60,000 nt of DNA from Cryptomeria japonica (Eukaryota; Streptophyta; Pinopsida; Cupressales; Cupressaceae), in assembly GCF_030272615.1 (NCBI RefSeq), contig NC_081412.1, positions 339,568,870 through 339,628,869 of the forward strand. The letters are read 5' to 3'. Under the pieces are notes generated by a model that saw nothing but the letters and a program-made list of their open reading frames with translations, was not told the origin of the DNA and ran no database searches. This document shows positions 1 to 11,560 of the stretch, in pieces (position 1 is the stretch's first letter; each line of letters starts with the position of its first letter). Made by a program: the position numbers and the translations under genes.

Positions 1-2328
1 CAGTGGTAGTGGGAGTGTTAGTATTGGTTCTAGAACTCGTAAATCTAGGCTAGATTCTTACTTTGACCTTCGCACTATTCCTGGCTCCCAACCGTCGCTA
101 GAGGGCATGGGTTGGAACAAGGGGGTCCATGACGCTGCTAGATTGGCAGTTAGGAAGGTTTTGGTACTACTGCACTATTCCATTCTTTGCAACCAGGTGA
201 ATATTTTTTGTTTGATTGTTTTAATATTTATAGTTTGATTCTTTGTTGTACATAGGTACATACTTATCTCATTTAATTTATTTGTGATAGGTCTCCTCAT
301 TGGCAGGAAATGGTTGATGCCATTACTATATGCGGGGCGGGGTTCAAATCCCCTTCTAAATCTGATTTAAGGGGACCAATTTTGTCAGATATAATGCGTG
401 ATGTGAAGGGTGAATTACATGATCAATGCCGGATATGGAGTAGGACAGGTTGCACCATCATGACTCATGGTTGGACAGATAGGAGAAATAGAACACTCCT
501 TAATTTTCTTGTTTCTTCCGTTGGTGATTGATTAATTTTAATTTTCATTTAGTCATTAGTTTTTTTTGAATTTTTATTTAATGATTTATTGAAAGATCAT
601 TGATCTTGCTTTATTTTTAATTTCAGGGGGCATTGTTTTCATCAAGCCCATTGATGCCTCCGCACACTAAAAAAACGCCCCATTCCTATGTGAGGCAATA
701 AAGGAGGTGATACATGACGTGGGTGAGGAGAATGTGGTGCAGGTAGTCACCGATAATACAACAAATTATGTTGGTGCAGGTAGACTTTTGATGGAGAGGC
801 ACTCATCTATATTTTGGTTTCCATGTGCTATCCATTGCATTGACCTCATGTTGGAGGATATTGGGAAATTCCCATGGATTAAGAGATGTGTAGAAAGGTC
901 AAAAAATGTTTGCAAATTTGTATATAATCATTCATGGGTGTTAGCTCTTATGAGGCAATACATGGAGTAGAGGCAGTTAGCTTGTCGTGGAATCACCAGA
1001 TTTGTCACTAACTTAATTACATTATAGTCCATGCTTCGGTGTAAGGCGGCTTTGAGAAGTATGATTGTTAGTGAGGAGTGAGCTTCCTCATCCTATGCGG
1101 CTACTGCTGCAGGGATAGATATGGTAGATTGCATTTTTGATGAGGGAGGCTTCTGGACCCCTTGTGTTGAGATTGTGAAGCTAATTTTTTTTATAAATTC
1201 TACAATTTAAGTTTTTGTTTTATAATTTATTCATCATTTTCTCTTATTTGCTCATTTTCATAAATTACACAATATTTGCAATTTTGCAGTTTGTTAATCC
1301 CTTGGTGGTTCTCCTGTGAGTTGCGGATGGGGATAAGCTCGCAATGGGCTACATATATGAGGGCATGGATAGGGCCAAGGAGGCTATCAAATCCGTCTAT
1401 GGAGGAGATGAGAGCAGGTATCGTCCCATTTCGGATATTATTGATAGGAGATGGCATAATCAGCTTCACAGGCCCATCCAGGGAGCAACATATTATCTGA
1501 ATCCGGCATTCCATTTCAGCCCTGATTTCAAGGCGGATGAGGAGGTTCTTAGTGAGCTGTACTCAGTCATGGAGAAGATGGCACCTACTGGTCCTTAGGC
1601 TGAACTTATGCGAGAGATACAGTTGTTTTCAAATGCTCAAGGGGGCAACTTCTCTCGTACTATCTACAAAGAAAGTAGGACAACTATGATTCTAGGTAAA
1701 AGTATATTCTAAGGCATAATTTTAATTTTATTATATATTGTTAAATGAGAGTCGAGAGTGATTGATTTTTTTTTTTTTTCTCATTTTAGATAATTGGTGG
1801 AACTTGTTTGGCCCCAAAACACCAAATATTTAGAAGTTGGCCATTCGCATTTTGAGCCAACCATGCAGTGCATCTGGTTGTGAGCGCAATTGTATTATGT
1901 TTGAGCACATACACTCCAAGAGACGCAATAGATTATCTTTGGAGAAGTTGAATGATCTTGTCTTTGTTCACTACGACCTCCATCTCAAACAAAAATGGAG
2001 TGCACAAAATGACATCTCCCCTATCATTCTAGAGGAGGTTGATCTTGGAGCCGAGCGGACCATTGAGGCTACAAAATCATCTTTAGTGACGATGACATTG
2101 ATTGGGTCGACCAGGCAGATAGAGAGGCTGAGGCTGTAGCCATGGCAGAGGAGCAGAGAGCATGAGCAGAGACAATAGAGCCAGAGGCAGACACAAATAT
2201 TCATATACATGATGTTGGTGAGGGTGGCATGGTGTCACGCGCAGAGGCTATGGCCGTTGAATCATCCAAGACCTACCTTAGACGCCTTTGTAGGAGGGAT
2301 GCAGGCTCCTTTGAACCATAGGCTTGTA
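1..2328 (+). pseudogene. hAT transposase relic (DUF659 plus hAT dimerisation domain)
   Basis: The gene encoded a cut-and-paste DNA transposase of the plant hAT superfamily, and is clipped by the window edge. Blocks in order: linker after the BED finger (2-196); DUF659 start (about 292-524, VDAITICGAGFKSPS); RNase H-like core (629-970, VVQVVTDNTTNYVGAGRLLM and HCIDLMLEDIGK); mid region (971-1180); core end (1290-1610, GYIYEGMDRAKEAIKSVY); C-terminal dimerisation domain (1791-2139, SGCERNCIMFEHIHSKRRNR). GT..AG-like gaps separate the blocks (for example near 197-290, 525-628 and 1697-1790), as in intron-containing plant hAT genes. It is dead: stops interrupt the blocks at about 671, 968, 1026 and 1078, one more follows the core at 1596, and the reading frame changes after 2080. 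Family assignment is firm; exact splice sites are not. Confidence 0.88.
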
Positions 2329-2545
2329 GTTGTTTTTTCTTTTGATATTTGTAAGCGACATTTGATCATATGATGACATTCATTTTTTATTCCATGAGTT
2401 TTGTAATATTGTATTCATTTGACAATATTTATATATCTATGTTTGTTATTTCCTTCAGCTACAATTTGCGTTTATGCTTATGTGATTGATGCATACTTGT
2501 GTATGTAATCAAATGAGCTTCTATTTGATGATGTTATTGTGTCTT

Positions 2546-2704
2546 TAAGGTGTATTTAATAAAGGGTGCATTAAACAAGTTTTAAATCTTTAAAAATCTC
2601 TAAATTTATTGAGTTTTTCACTTTGCCGAGTCCAGTCGAGTCTTCTTTGCAGAGTCCGATTCCCGAGTCGAGGCGGCATCGCCTAGTCTGAGTCCCGTTT
2701 CTAT
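2546..2704 (+). repeat. hAT 3' terminus with GAGTC subterminal repeats
   Basis: Five GAGTC pentamers occur at 2628, 2638, 2652, 2665 and 2690, just before a likely terminal inverted repeat that reads inward as CATAGAAACGGGACTC. Short repeated motifs near the ends are transposase-binding sites in known hAT elements. The same stretch, from AAAGGGTGCAT through to CTATGATT, recurs in inverted orientation at 15124-15300, which supports a family-specific terminus. The outer edge near 2704 is approximate. Confidence 0.65.
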
Positions 2705-3460
2705 GATTAATAGAACCATAAAAGAGGGTAACTGACTGAAAGAATTAATTATTCTAATAATATGGATTTACTGTATTATAGCAATTTGTGCAAATTGCCT
2801 TATATATATATAAATAATGTCAAACAATAATGGTATGTGTAATCATTTTAATGCTGTTCCGAATAATTATATGTTATTTGCTTCTTCAACTTTATATCAT
2901 ATTAATGTCACCAATTTAAATAAAATCATACACAATAGTTTATATTCAATGATATACATATATGAGTTTAATATAGAAAATATTGGCTGTTATATTCTAA
3001 TATTAAATCAGAAATCATTCATATACGTGCCTGTCACTGAGCTTGCTTCAATTTCCTATCCTTGCTAGTAGTCTTGATGATCTATTTCCTATATTGGAGG
3101 GGGGTGGTGGGGGGTAGGGGAGGGGGGTTAGTTATCCTTCCCCCTATCATGATGAAAAGGCACGATGTTTCCTTCATTGGTAGTGCCCCCTTTTAGAAGG
3201 GTTGCTGTCCTTCCATCTCTTACAACTCCTTTCTAAAAAAAACACCGCTTCATATAATTGCAAATGCCATGGTTTGTTTAGTTATTTGTTTAATTAGCTA
3301 TATAAATGTAAACTTGGTTACTTTGACAATATAATATAATAACATTGCTTATAAATGTAAATTCCAATATAATATAATATTATGAATTTATAAGGCAATG
3401 TTTCTAGTTTTTGAATTTGATATTATGATTTTAATATATTACATGGCAAAGTTAATTTTA
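2705..3460. other. AT-rich intron, no gene; G-rich tract
   Basis: I see no coding or element signature here. A strand-asymmetric G-rich tract at about 3096-3130 has several GGG and GGGG runs and might form a quadruplex. The reading frame at 2817-3068 is AT-rich with no recognisable motif. Confidence 0.5.
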
Positions 3461-4832
3461 TTATAGATGGGGGGATATGACAGTCCTCGCTTCCTGATAT
3501 TGCTCGTCCTCTAGCAATTTCAAGTTTGGATGGTCAAATATCTCGGGTCCGTCCCAAGTTGCATCCTCCATTGGTATGCCTTTCCATTCGATTAGGTATT
3601 CTTCAATAGTTATATTTCTTAGCTTTTTTTCTCATACATTGAGGATCGTTTCCGAGTCCAAGATCAACATCTCTTCATTGTTCAAGGGTGGCACTTCGGA
3701 ACATGGGATGGTATGTTGTCCTAAAACCTTTTTCAGGCGAGATATATGACAGATATTGTGAATCTTGCTATTGGGAGGAAGTTCCAATTCATAAGCCACG
3801 TCTCCTATCTTCCTCAATATCTTGTATCCATAAAACCGGGGCTTAAGTTTTTCAGTTCCACTGACCTTAATGGATGATTGCTTATATGGTTGTAATCTCA
3901 CAAAGACCATATCCCCAATCTTGAATGTACGTTCAGTCGTTTTCCTATAAGTGTATATCTTCTGCTGATTTTGGGCTTGATGTAAGTTATCCTTGAGTGA
4001 ATTCATGATGTCCACATTCTGCTGTATGAAGTCCTTGGCTCCTGGTGTGTGACTCTTTGTCTGAATCAAATCTCCAAAGGATGTGGCCTCATATCCATAT
4101 AAAGGGCTCATTCCTATAGACATATGGTGGGTAGTGTTGTAACAATATCTCCCCAAGCGTAGCCACTTAACCCACCCGTTTTGCTGCCCTATGACATAAT
4201 GCCTTAAATACCCCTCCAACCATTTTTTTACAATCTCAATCAGCCCATCCATTTGGGGATGATAATTGGTGCTTGGAGTTAATTTTAATCCGACTAACTT
4301 CAATAATTCTTGCCAAAAGATGCTAAGCAAGTGGTTGTCCCCATGACTAACAATATTCTGGGGTAGACCATGTAGCTTGAAAAGTTCCTTAAAAAATATC
4401 TCAGCCACTTGAGCAGCTCTAAAATCCGTGGAGATGGCCATGAAGTGTGCATGCTTGGTGAGGTGATCAACCACCACATTAATGTAATCCTTGCCCTGTA
4501 CCTTTGGCAGTCCTGTTATAAAGTCCATAGAGATGCTCTCCCATTTTTGGCCAGCTATGGGTATAGGTTGGAGTAGTTCTATTGGGAATGTGTGCTCATC
4601 TTTGTTCTTTTTACACACAAGACACTCGTTGGTGTGTTTTAGCACATCTCCCTTGAGTCCCTTCCATGTGAAACTTTCTTTGGTTTACTTGTAGGTTTTG
4701 AATTATTCCTGATGCCCAGTTATTGGATTATCATGGTAGGTTTTCAAAATTTCTTGCTTTAGTCGAGACCCTATGTAAATGATGTTCAATTTACATTCAA
4801 TATGCAAGTTATATTCTAGTTGATATTATCTT
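3461..4832 (-). pseudogene. Ty3/Gypsy chromovirus fragment: integrase and chromodomain
   Basis: This is the 3' part of a Gypsy polyprotein, reading downwards. It contains an integrase HHCC finger (about 4620-4790; ITGHQ, then CLVCKKNK), the integrase core (about 4100-4560; SMDFITGLPKVQGKDY), a basic C-terminal domain (about 3650-4000; FKIGDMVFVRLQPYKQSS) and a chromodomain (3461-3631; EEYLIEWKGIPMEDATWDG). The chromodomain places it in the chromovirus lineage, where it guides integration to chromatin. Stops at about 4687 and 3629 break it, the latter separating the core from the chromodomain. The second and third core catalytic positions also look altered (SHGDNH, then DGLIEIV where an NG.xE motif is usual). 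Gag, protease and RT are absent, so the copy is truncated. The longest uninterrupted stretch is 3632-4645. Confidence 0.9.
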
Positions 4833-4955
4833 GTTCTATGTATTATTGATTTAAAATATAAATCTGACTATCTTCTTTTGTATGGTAGGTGAGAGGAGCA
4901 TTTATTAATTTCGATGTCCTTTCTCACAAATGCCATTTGATATATATAGCAAGCT

Positions 4956-5030
4956 GGGTACGATCAAGCAATGCCTTGACCGGTCATGTCTTTTAGACAT
5001 GACCGATCAAGACATTACTTGATTGTGCCC
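4956..5030. repeat. 36-bp-arm inverted repeat with 3-nt loop
   Basis: Left arm 4956-4991 and right arm 4995-5030 are complementary at 31 of 36 positions, with loop TTT. All five mismatches are transitions, as expected if a perfect palindrome decayed by C-to-T change at methylated sites. The core arm reads CTTGACCGGTCATGTCT. It lies in the probable Copia-1 LTR. RNA from either strand could fold into a near-perfect hairpin. Confidence 0.85.
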
Positions 5031-5059
5031 GTTTGCTAATCGCAGTAATAATAAACGGT

Positions 5060-5400
5060 GTTTATTTAACAACCGATACCAATTGGTGTATGCTTACATT
5101 AACACCCGATAACAATTGGTGTATGCTTATCTTAACACCCGATAACAATCGGTGTATGCTTGTTTTAACACCCGATAACAATCAGTGTATGTTTACTTTG
5201 CCACCCGATATTAATCGGTGTATCACCCGATATCAATCGGTGCAAACTTACATTAACATCCGATACTAATCAGTGTTTGGTTGACCCGATAATCATTTGT
5301 TTATTATTAAATATGTTAACCGATATAAATCCGATTGCATTGGTTAACCCGATTTAATAATCGGTGAACACAAATAATGTAACAGATATTAAATCGGGAT
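5060..5400. repeat. 33-bp tandem array of palindromic CCGAT..ATCGG units
   Basis: About six imperfect units lie at 5060-5280, the best-kept ones 33 bp long, typified by ACCCGATAACAATCGGTGTA plus a spacer. Each unit contains its own small inverted repeat (CCGAT/ATCGG), so the array is a string of potential hairpins. Looser CCGAT/ATCGG pairs continue to about 5400. Because 33 is a multiple of three, the array reads as an open frame with an 11-residue period, but this is not evidence for a protein. Confidence 0.8.
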
Positions 5401-5532
5401 TCTATGCTATAGGATGATAATCGATAGTTAAGCATTTGATCGAACTAAGTAGATTGATCATATTAATATACAAATGAAGAATGGTTTATCAAATGAAGGT
5501 TTAATAGCTTGAAGTTTTTCATCACAATTATT

Positions 5533-5593
5533 GATAGGATAAATGATTGAATGAGAGACTTCATTTATCTCTCATTCAATCATTTATCTTATC
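5533..5593. repeat. 26-bp-arm inverted repeat
   Basis: Arms 5533-5558 and 5568-5593 match at 25 of 26 positions around a 9-nt loop; the arm core is GATAAATGATTGAATGAGAG with one substitution. It sits just inside the presumed start of the Copia-1 3' LTR. Confidence 0.85.
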
Positions 5594-5613
5594 GAAGCTA
5601 TCATGCATTAACA

Positions 5614-5623
5614 CTCCCTCTTA
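5614..5623 (-). promoter_or_regulatory. Copia-1 polypurine tract
   Basis: The - strand reads TAAGAGGGAG immediately before TGTTAATGC, the standard layout of plus-strand priming next to a Copia 3' LTR. It fits the element's RNase H end at 6198 upstream on the same strand. Confidence 0.7.
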
Positions 5624-5714
5624 GCTAGGTAAGATAAATGCAAATAATATATCAAGCATCATAATTCAAATGATAGTTAGCATTCTTTACACAATCTAAC
5701 TCTCTAGAAAATCA

Positions 5715-5850
5715 TATCACCTAATCACATGATATGAAGTATCACCTAAACACGTGATACAAATGTCCATCACGTCAATCTTGTGATGACAGGATATCAC
5801 CTAAGCATGTGATATCAGTATTGCCTAAACACACAATACTTAAGGATAAT
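5715..5850. repeat. quasi-palindromic repeats in Copia-1 3' UTR
   Basis: Four or five units of the form TATCACCTAA.CA.GTGATA recur at about 36-50 bp spacing. Each is partly self-complementary (TATCAC/GTGATA). They lie between the pol stop and the polypurine tract, so they would be in the 3' untranslated part of the element's RNA. Confidence 0.75.
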
Positions 5851-6197
5851 CATATGAGAGATTAAATTCTCATCTTATCCAAGTTGTAATATGTGCACTA
5901 ACACCTTATACAAGTGTTTACCACAACACAATCATGGCACATACATGACACACCAGAGATCCAACATGATAACTGGTTTGGACATCATAAGATTGTCACC
6001 TTATAATGTCTACATACAAGTCTTCATTATCTTGAGAGATCGTCACCTCTTAGATATGAACCCAGGGGATAAAATCCAAAATGTCCTATCATGACAAAGA
6101 AGTTTACACATTAAACATCTTATTGATATGCAAATACAAATTTACAAAGTAAATTACCTTTCTATCATACCTAAACCTTTTCTGAAGTGATCAACCT

Positions 6198-6506
6198 TCA
6201 CTCTGGAAAGAGGTTGGTCAGAATATCTGCAGTTTGATCTCCTGTACAAACATATTCTAATTGGATCACATTCCTGTCTACCATATTTCGCACATAGTGG
6301 TATGAAATCTCAATATGCTTGGATCTGTCATGGAACACTGGATTTATTGAAAGTTTTATGCAGCTTTGATTGTCACAATGTATAACAGTGGGTTTCATAG
6401 GCTCTCCAAACAACCCCACAAGCAGCTTCCTAAGCCATACTGCTTTTCAGGCAGCCATAGAAGCTGCAATGTATTTGGCCTCGGTGGAGCTTTGAGCTAC
6501 AAAAGA
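6198..6506 (-). pseudogene. Copia-1 RNase H, C-terminal part
   Basis: This is the end of a Ty1/Copia polyprotein. Diagnostic blocks: SSTEAKYIAA (about 6460-6490), VIHCDNQSCIKLS, HIEISYHYVRNMV and DQTADILTNLFPE ending at 6198. It continues the RNase H that breaks off at 8071; the two halves are separated by solo LTR-A. An in-frame stop follows SMAA (near 6446). The RNase H would remove RNA from the RNA/DNA hybrid during reverse transcription. Confidence 0.9.
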
Positions 6507-8070
<1,564 letters not shown>

Positions 8071-9236
8071 GAAGACTGCTTCCTGCTGATCCAAGATATC
8101 ATAGCTGAACCTAGACTGAAGCAATACCCTGAAGTGCTTTTCCTGTCAATCACACCTCCAGCCCAATCTGAATCTGTAAATCCATGTAGGTCTATATCAA
8201 CTTTCTCATATTTGAGACCAAGGTTTACGGTACCTTGTAGGTATCTCATAATGTGTTTTACTGCAACCAGGGGTATCTCCTTAGGTACACACATAAACTG
8301 ACTTAGAGCATTAACTGCATAACAAATATCTGGCCTTGTATTTACCAGGTACATTAGGGATCCAATCATATGTCTGTATTGAGTAGGGTCTGTGGGTTGT
8401 GATTCTGCTTCTGCTTCTTTAAGTTTATGTTAATTGGTTTCCATAGGAGAGGTCATAGGCCTACAGTTTAGCATTCCAAATCTCTTCAGAATATGCAAGG
8501 TATACTTTCCTTGGTTGAGTATAATGTTGTCAGAATTTTGCCATACTTCCAATCCTAGGAAGTAATGAAGGAGTCCCAAGTCCTGTATATCAAATTCTTT
8601 GGATAGATCTTTCTTGCATTGATCTATAAGGTGATCATTTCCTGTGATTAATAAGTCATCAACATATAAAATCAATATTAGCATATCACCTTTATTTCTT
8701 TTGTAGTAGAGATTAGGATCTGCATCATTCTTAGAGAAGCCTAGTCCTGAGAGATAGGTGTCTATTCTTTCATACCAGGCCTTGGGAGCCTGTTTAAACC
8801 CATAGAGAGCTTTCTTGAGTCTACACATGAGACCCAACATCATAAATTTCAAACCTTTCAGGTTGCTCTAGGTAGACTTCTTCTGAGATCTCACCATTTA
8901 GAAATGCTGTCTTCACATCCATCTGGTGTACCATCCACCCCTTTGCTGCTGTAATGGCTAATACAACTTTTACTGATGTATACCTGGCAACAGGTGCAAA
9001 AGTTTGTTCATAATCTATTCCTTCCCGTTGTGAGAACCCTCTAGCTACAAATCTGGCCTTGTGTTTTTCGATACTGCCGTCTACAACATGTTTGATCTTG
9101 AAAAGCCATTTAGATGAGACAACAGATTTCTTAGTTGGCCTAGGAACAATCTCCCAAACATCATTTTTCATAATGGACTGATAAATGATGAAAACATCAA
9201 GCACAACTTCTTGTTATGTACTTTCTTTAAAAGGTT
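8071..9236 (-). pseudogene. Copia-1 reverse transcriptase and RNase H N-terminal part
   Basis: Reading down from 9236, the Ty1/Copia RT blocks are in order: NDVWEIVPRP and SSKWLFKIK (about 9090-9160), HKARFVARGFSQREGIDYEQ, HQMDVKTAFLNGEISEEVYL (about 8880-8940), CRLKKALYGFKQAPKAWY, the catalytic LYVDDLLITG (about 8655-8685), and RNase H start FTDSDWAGGVIDRKSTSGY (8130-8190). Breaks are a frameshift near 8840, a stop at about 8430, a stop near 9210, and the LTR-A insertion at 8070. Integrase, protease and gag are missing beyond 9236, so the copy is 5'-truncated. Confidence 0.93.
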
Positions 9237-9714
9237 TTGACAAGCTTCTTTGTTTGTGAGCTAAGATTATCTGCTTGTTGAAAGGAATCTAGATGGGATA
9301 CCGATAATTTTTTAACTAAAGCTTAGAACTTGGATTGATTCTTGAAAAGAATTGAAGCCTTTTTTACAGAATAAGTGTGTACATAAAAGTTCCTTGGAAT
9401 CATTGTAATTGTATTTGAAGATAATTATTTTTGAGTTCAATGATGTGGCATTAGAAGTTTACCATCATGGATTGATATGCATTACTTGATGGGGATTATT
9501 AGTATGATATCCTCTTTTGATTTTGGTAGTGTTGCTTTACACTTGAAACGGGATGAGGGGTAAAGGTTTTTGTGCTGGATTTGTTTCTTACAGTTATCTA
9601 TTTTATTTAATTTATAGTAGTAATATGATTAAGTTTCTATTTTGGTTTATATTTTGTTGCATGGAAAGTGCTAATGATATTTAGGGCTTATTGTTCATCA
9701 CATTTGCACTATAG
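9237..9714. other. intron, no feature seen
   Basis: This is intronic sequence between the truncated Copia-1 end and the GET4 exon. No coding motif or repeat was recognised. It ends in a weak pyrimidine tract and the acceptor CACTATAG. Confidence 0.5.
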
Positions 9715-9865
9715 ATCGGATTGGGACCATTTTCTCCGAGTTCCCACAACTGGCTGTACCACATAAACTGTTGGAGGAGGATGACTTGCGAAAGTTGTCT
9801 GAGATTTTGGTAGCCGCAAAAGCTCGTGTGGATGGATGCAGTTCATTCTTAAAAGCAGCAATCAA
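9715..9865 (+). CDS. GET4: GET4 exon (guided entry of tail-anchored proteins factor 4), internal
   Basis: GET4 is a cytosolic alpha-helical-repeat protein. With its ubiquitin-like partner it passes tail-anchored membrane proteins to the ATPase GET3 for insertion into the ER. This 151-bp exon starts after AG at 9714 with AT (finishing a split codon), then reads 49 codons without a stop: [20 protein letters not shown], an acidic loop EEDD, then [19 protein letters not shown] and KAAI. It ends AA|GTGAGT, a strong donor. The motif order (R-I-x-x-I-F..FP..VP, then ARV...SFLxAAIK) is what I recall of plant GET4. The next exon at 33722 begins G-TGG and completes Lys-Trp, as in the family. Frame, sites and lack of damage argue for a live gene. 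Gene identity is from family recall, not a search. Confidence 0.85.
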
Positions 9866-11250
9866 GTGAGTTTCTTGCAAAACCTGTCACTCCTACCTTT
9901 GCTTTTGAATCATTGGGTTGTATTAAGAAACACGAATCTGAAAATGCAAACTGTGTTGTCTTAACCGGTGATGATGCTTTGAGATGATCCAACTTCATAT
10001 GGACATTCTTAGCATGATTGTGAATTGTAGGTTATTGCTTTCAAGCATAGTTGCCTAGACATTCAAGTTTAGGGAAGTACCCTATCACTGTGCTCACATC
10101 TTCTGCTGACTGCTCATATTTAATATACCTGTTGCCTTATTGAATTTACTTCCTTATCGTGATTTGACATGGTACTCCCTATACCTTTATCTGTACCTCT
10201 TCATGTCCATGTTTTTGTTTGCAAAAAGAAGTGTTCACTGATTAAAAAATTTCAAAGACCTGGTTTAGTAGAAGCCAACTCATTTCCTATGGTTCAAATA
10301 TGAAAACTAATTTGTTTACTATCTGTTTTTGAATCCCATATTATACGGTACAAGTTGTTCAATATATGTTACGGAATTATTTTTATTACAATGAATCTGC
10401 AAATCCAATTCTAGATGGCTTTGCATTTAATGCACTGCTAAACAGTGTGAATAGAATATAATTCTTTGTGCATAATGGGATTGAAGCCTGTTTGGAAATT
10501 TAGGGGTTAATGCCTAGGCTGTGGTAGAATCTTCCACAGCCTTTAAAATATATTATACATTAATAAGGAGTACTCGACATCCTAGAGTTTTCTTGAGTTG
10601 GTTAATTATTTCCTTCTGTTTGTTAAGGAAGCAATGTACAATTATTAAAACTTATTGTTTTGAGCTTTGGGAATGGATTGACAAACTCATTGCAGAAAGC
10701 AGAAGACAGAGCTTTTAAGGTGTCCACCAATTATCAAGCAATTTCTTGGTGGTTGCAGCTTGTCAACTGTTCTGTGTTTCCTTTTTGTAGTACCTTAGAG
10801 CTTTAGGTTTCTTAACCATTTTAGATTTGAAAAAAAAGGTATCTTCTATGTTTACCTTTGTGGTGCGGCAAAACTGTGTTTTTCTTGTTGTTTATCGTTT
10901 GATGCCAAGAGCCATGAGGGTCTATTATAAGGAGTTATTCATTTTTGAGCTCTATTAATAGACATTATAATTTAATTGGGATGTAATAATATCCTGGAAA
11001 GTACTGATGCCTATGCAATTCCATGGTGGTATAATAACAAATTGCTTCTCTTAACAGTATGAACATTTTATATCTCACTTCTTTTTTTAATAATCACCCT
11101 GTTTTTATGAAAATTTTAATTGAAATAAACTGCAATGCAATGTCCTTATCACTTTCTGATCACCCAGTTCCCAAGATGCACAAGGTGAGAGCATACATTG
11201 TATAGGGCAATAACATTTAGAATGCAGCAAGTTGAAAGAAAACACATTTG
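9866..11250. other. intron, no feature seen
   Basis: Low-complexity intronic sequence that is T-rich on the + strand. The short frame at 10521-10718 has no motif or support. Confidence 0.5.
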
Positions 11251-11252
11251 CC

Positions 11253-11560
11253 AAAACTTCACTTCTTTAGTGGAGTGTGCAATGCCAGAACTTCACTTCT
11301 TCAGTGGAGTGTGCTATGCAAGAGCTGAAAGGAAAACACTTAAACTTATTCAGTGGAGTGTGCAATTACAATGAGCGCATACACTTCTTATTTATTCAAC
11401 AGGATGTGCAATTACAGAACACAATGAATTCCACTTTTTCAGTAGTGAGTGCAATTACAACAGGCATAGCTACTTCCACTTCCTCAGTGGTGAGTGCATT
11501 CACAGTAGTCACAGCCACTTCCACTTTTTCAATGCTGAGTGCAGTTATAACAAGATGCAA
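11253..11560. repeat. 45-bp minisatellite
   Basis: Well-kept 45-bp units start at 11429, 11474 and 11519 with core TTCCACTT..TCAGT..TGAGTG. Degenerate copies with TTCACTTCTT.AGTGGAGTGTG extend upstream to about 11253. The period is a multiple of three, so both strands read open over part of it without implying a protein. Confidence 0.8.

Larger units (their letters stand above)
4840..5613 (-). mobile_element. probable 3' LTR of Copia-1
   Basis: On the - strand the polypurine tract 5614-5623 is followed at once by TGTTAATGCATGATAGC, the expected start of a 3' LTR, so the LTR occupies the bases below 5613. Its far edge cannot be placed: several TG starts are possible between 4830 and 4940, and the partner LTR is lost because Copia-1 is 5'-truncated. 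The region contains two long hairpins and a palindromic tandem array, described separately. Confidence 0.45.

Noticed and set aside
2817-3068. 83-codon open frame
   Set aside because: AT-rich, no motif, and no homologous copy elsewhere in the window.
5033-5269. Protein with 11-residue repeats (TPDNN.CM..L)
   Set aside because: It is the translation of a 33-bp palindromic DNA repeat in a Copia LTR; length is a multiple of three by chance.
5715-5850. CRISPR-like regular repeats
   Set aside because: The context is plant nuclear DNA inside a Copia 3' UTR; repeats are degenerate and self-palindromic, with no cas genes.
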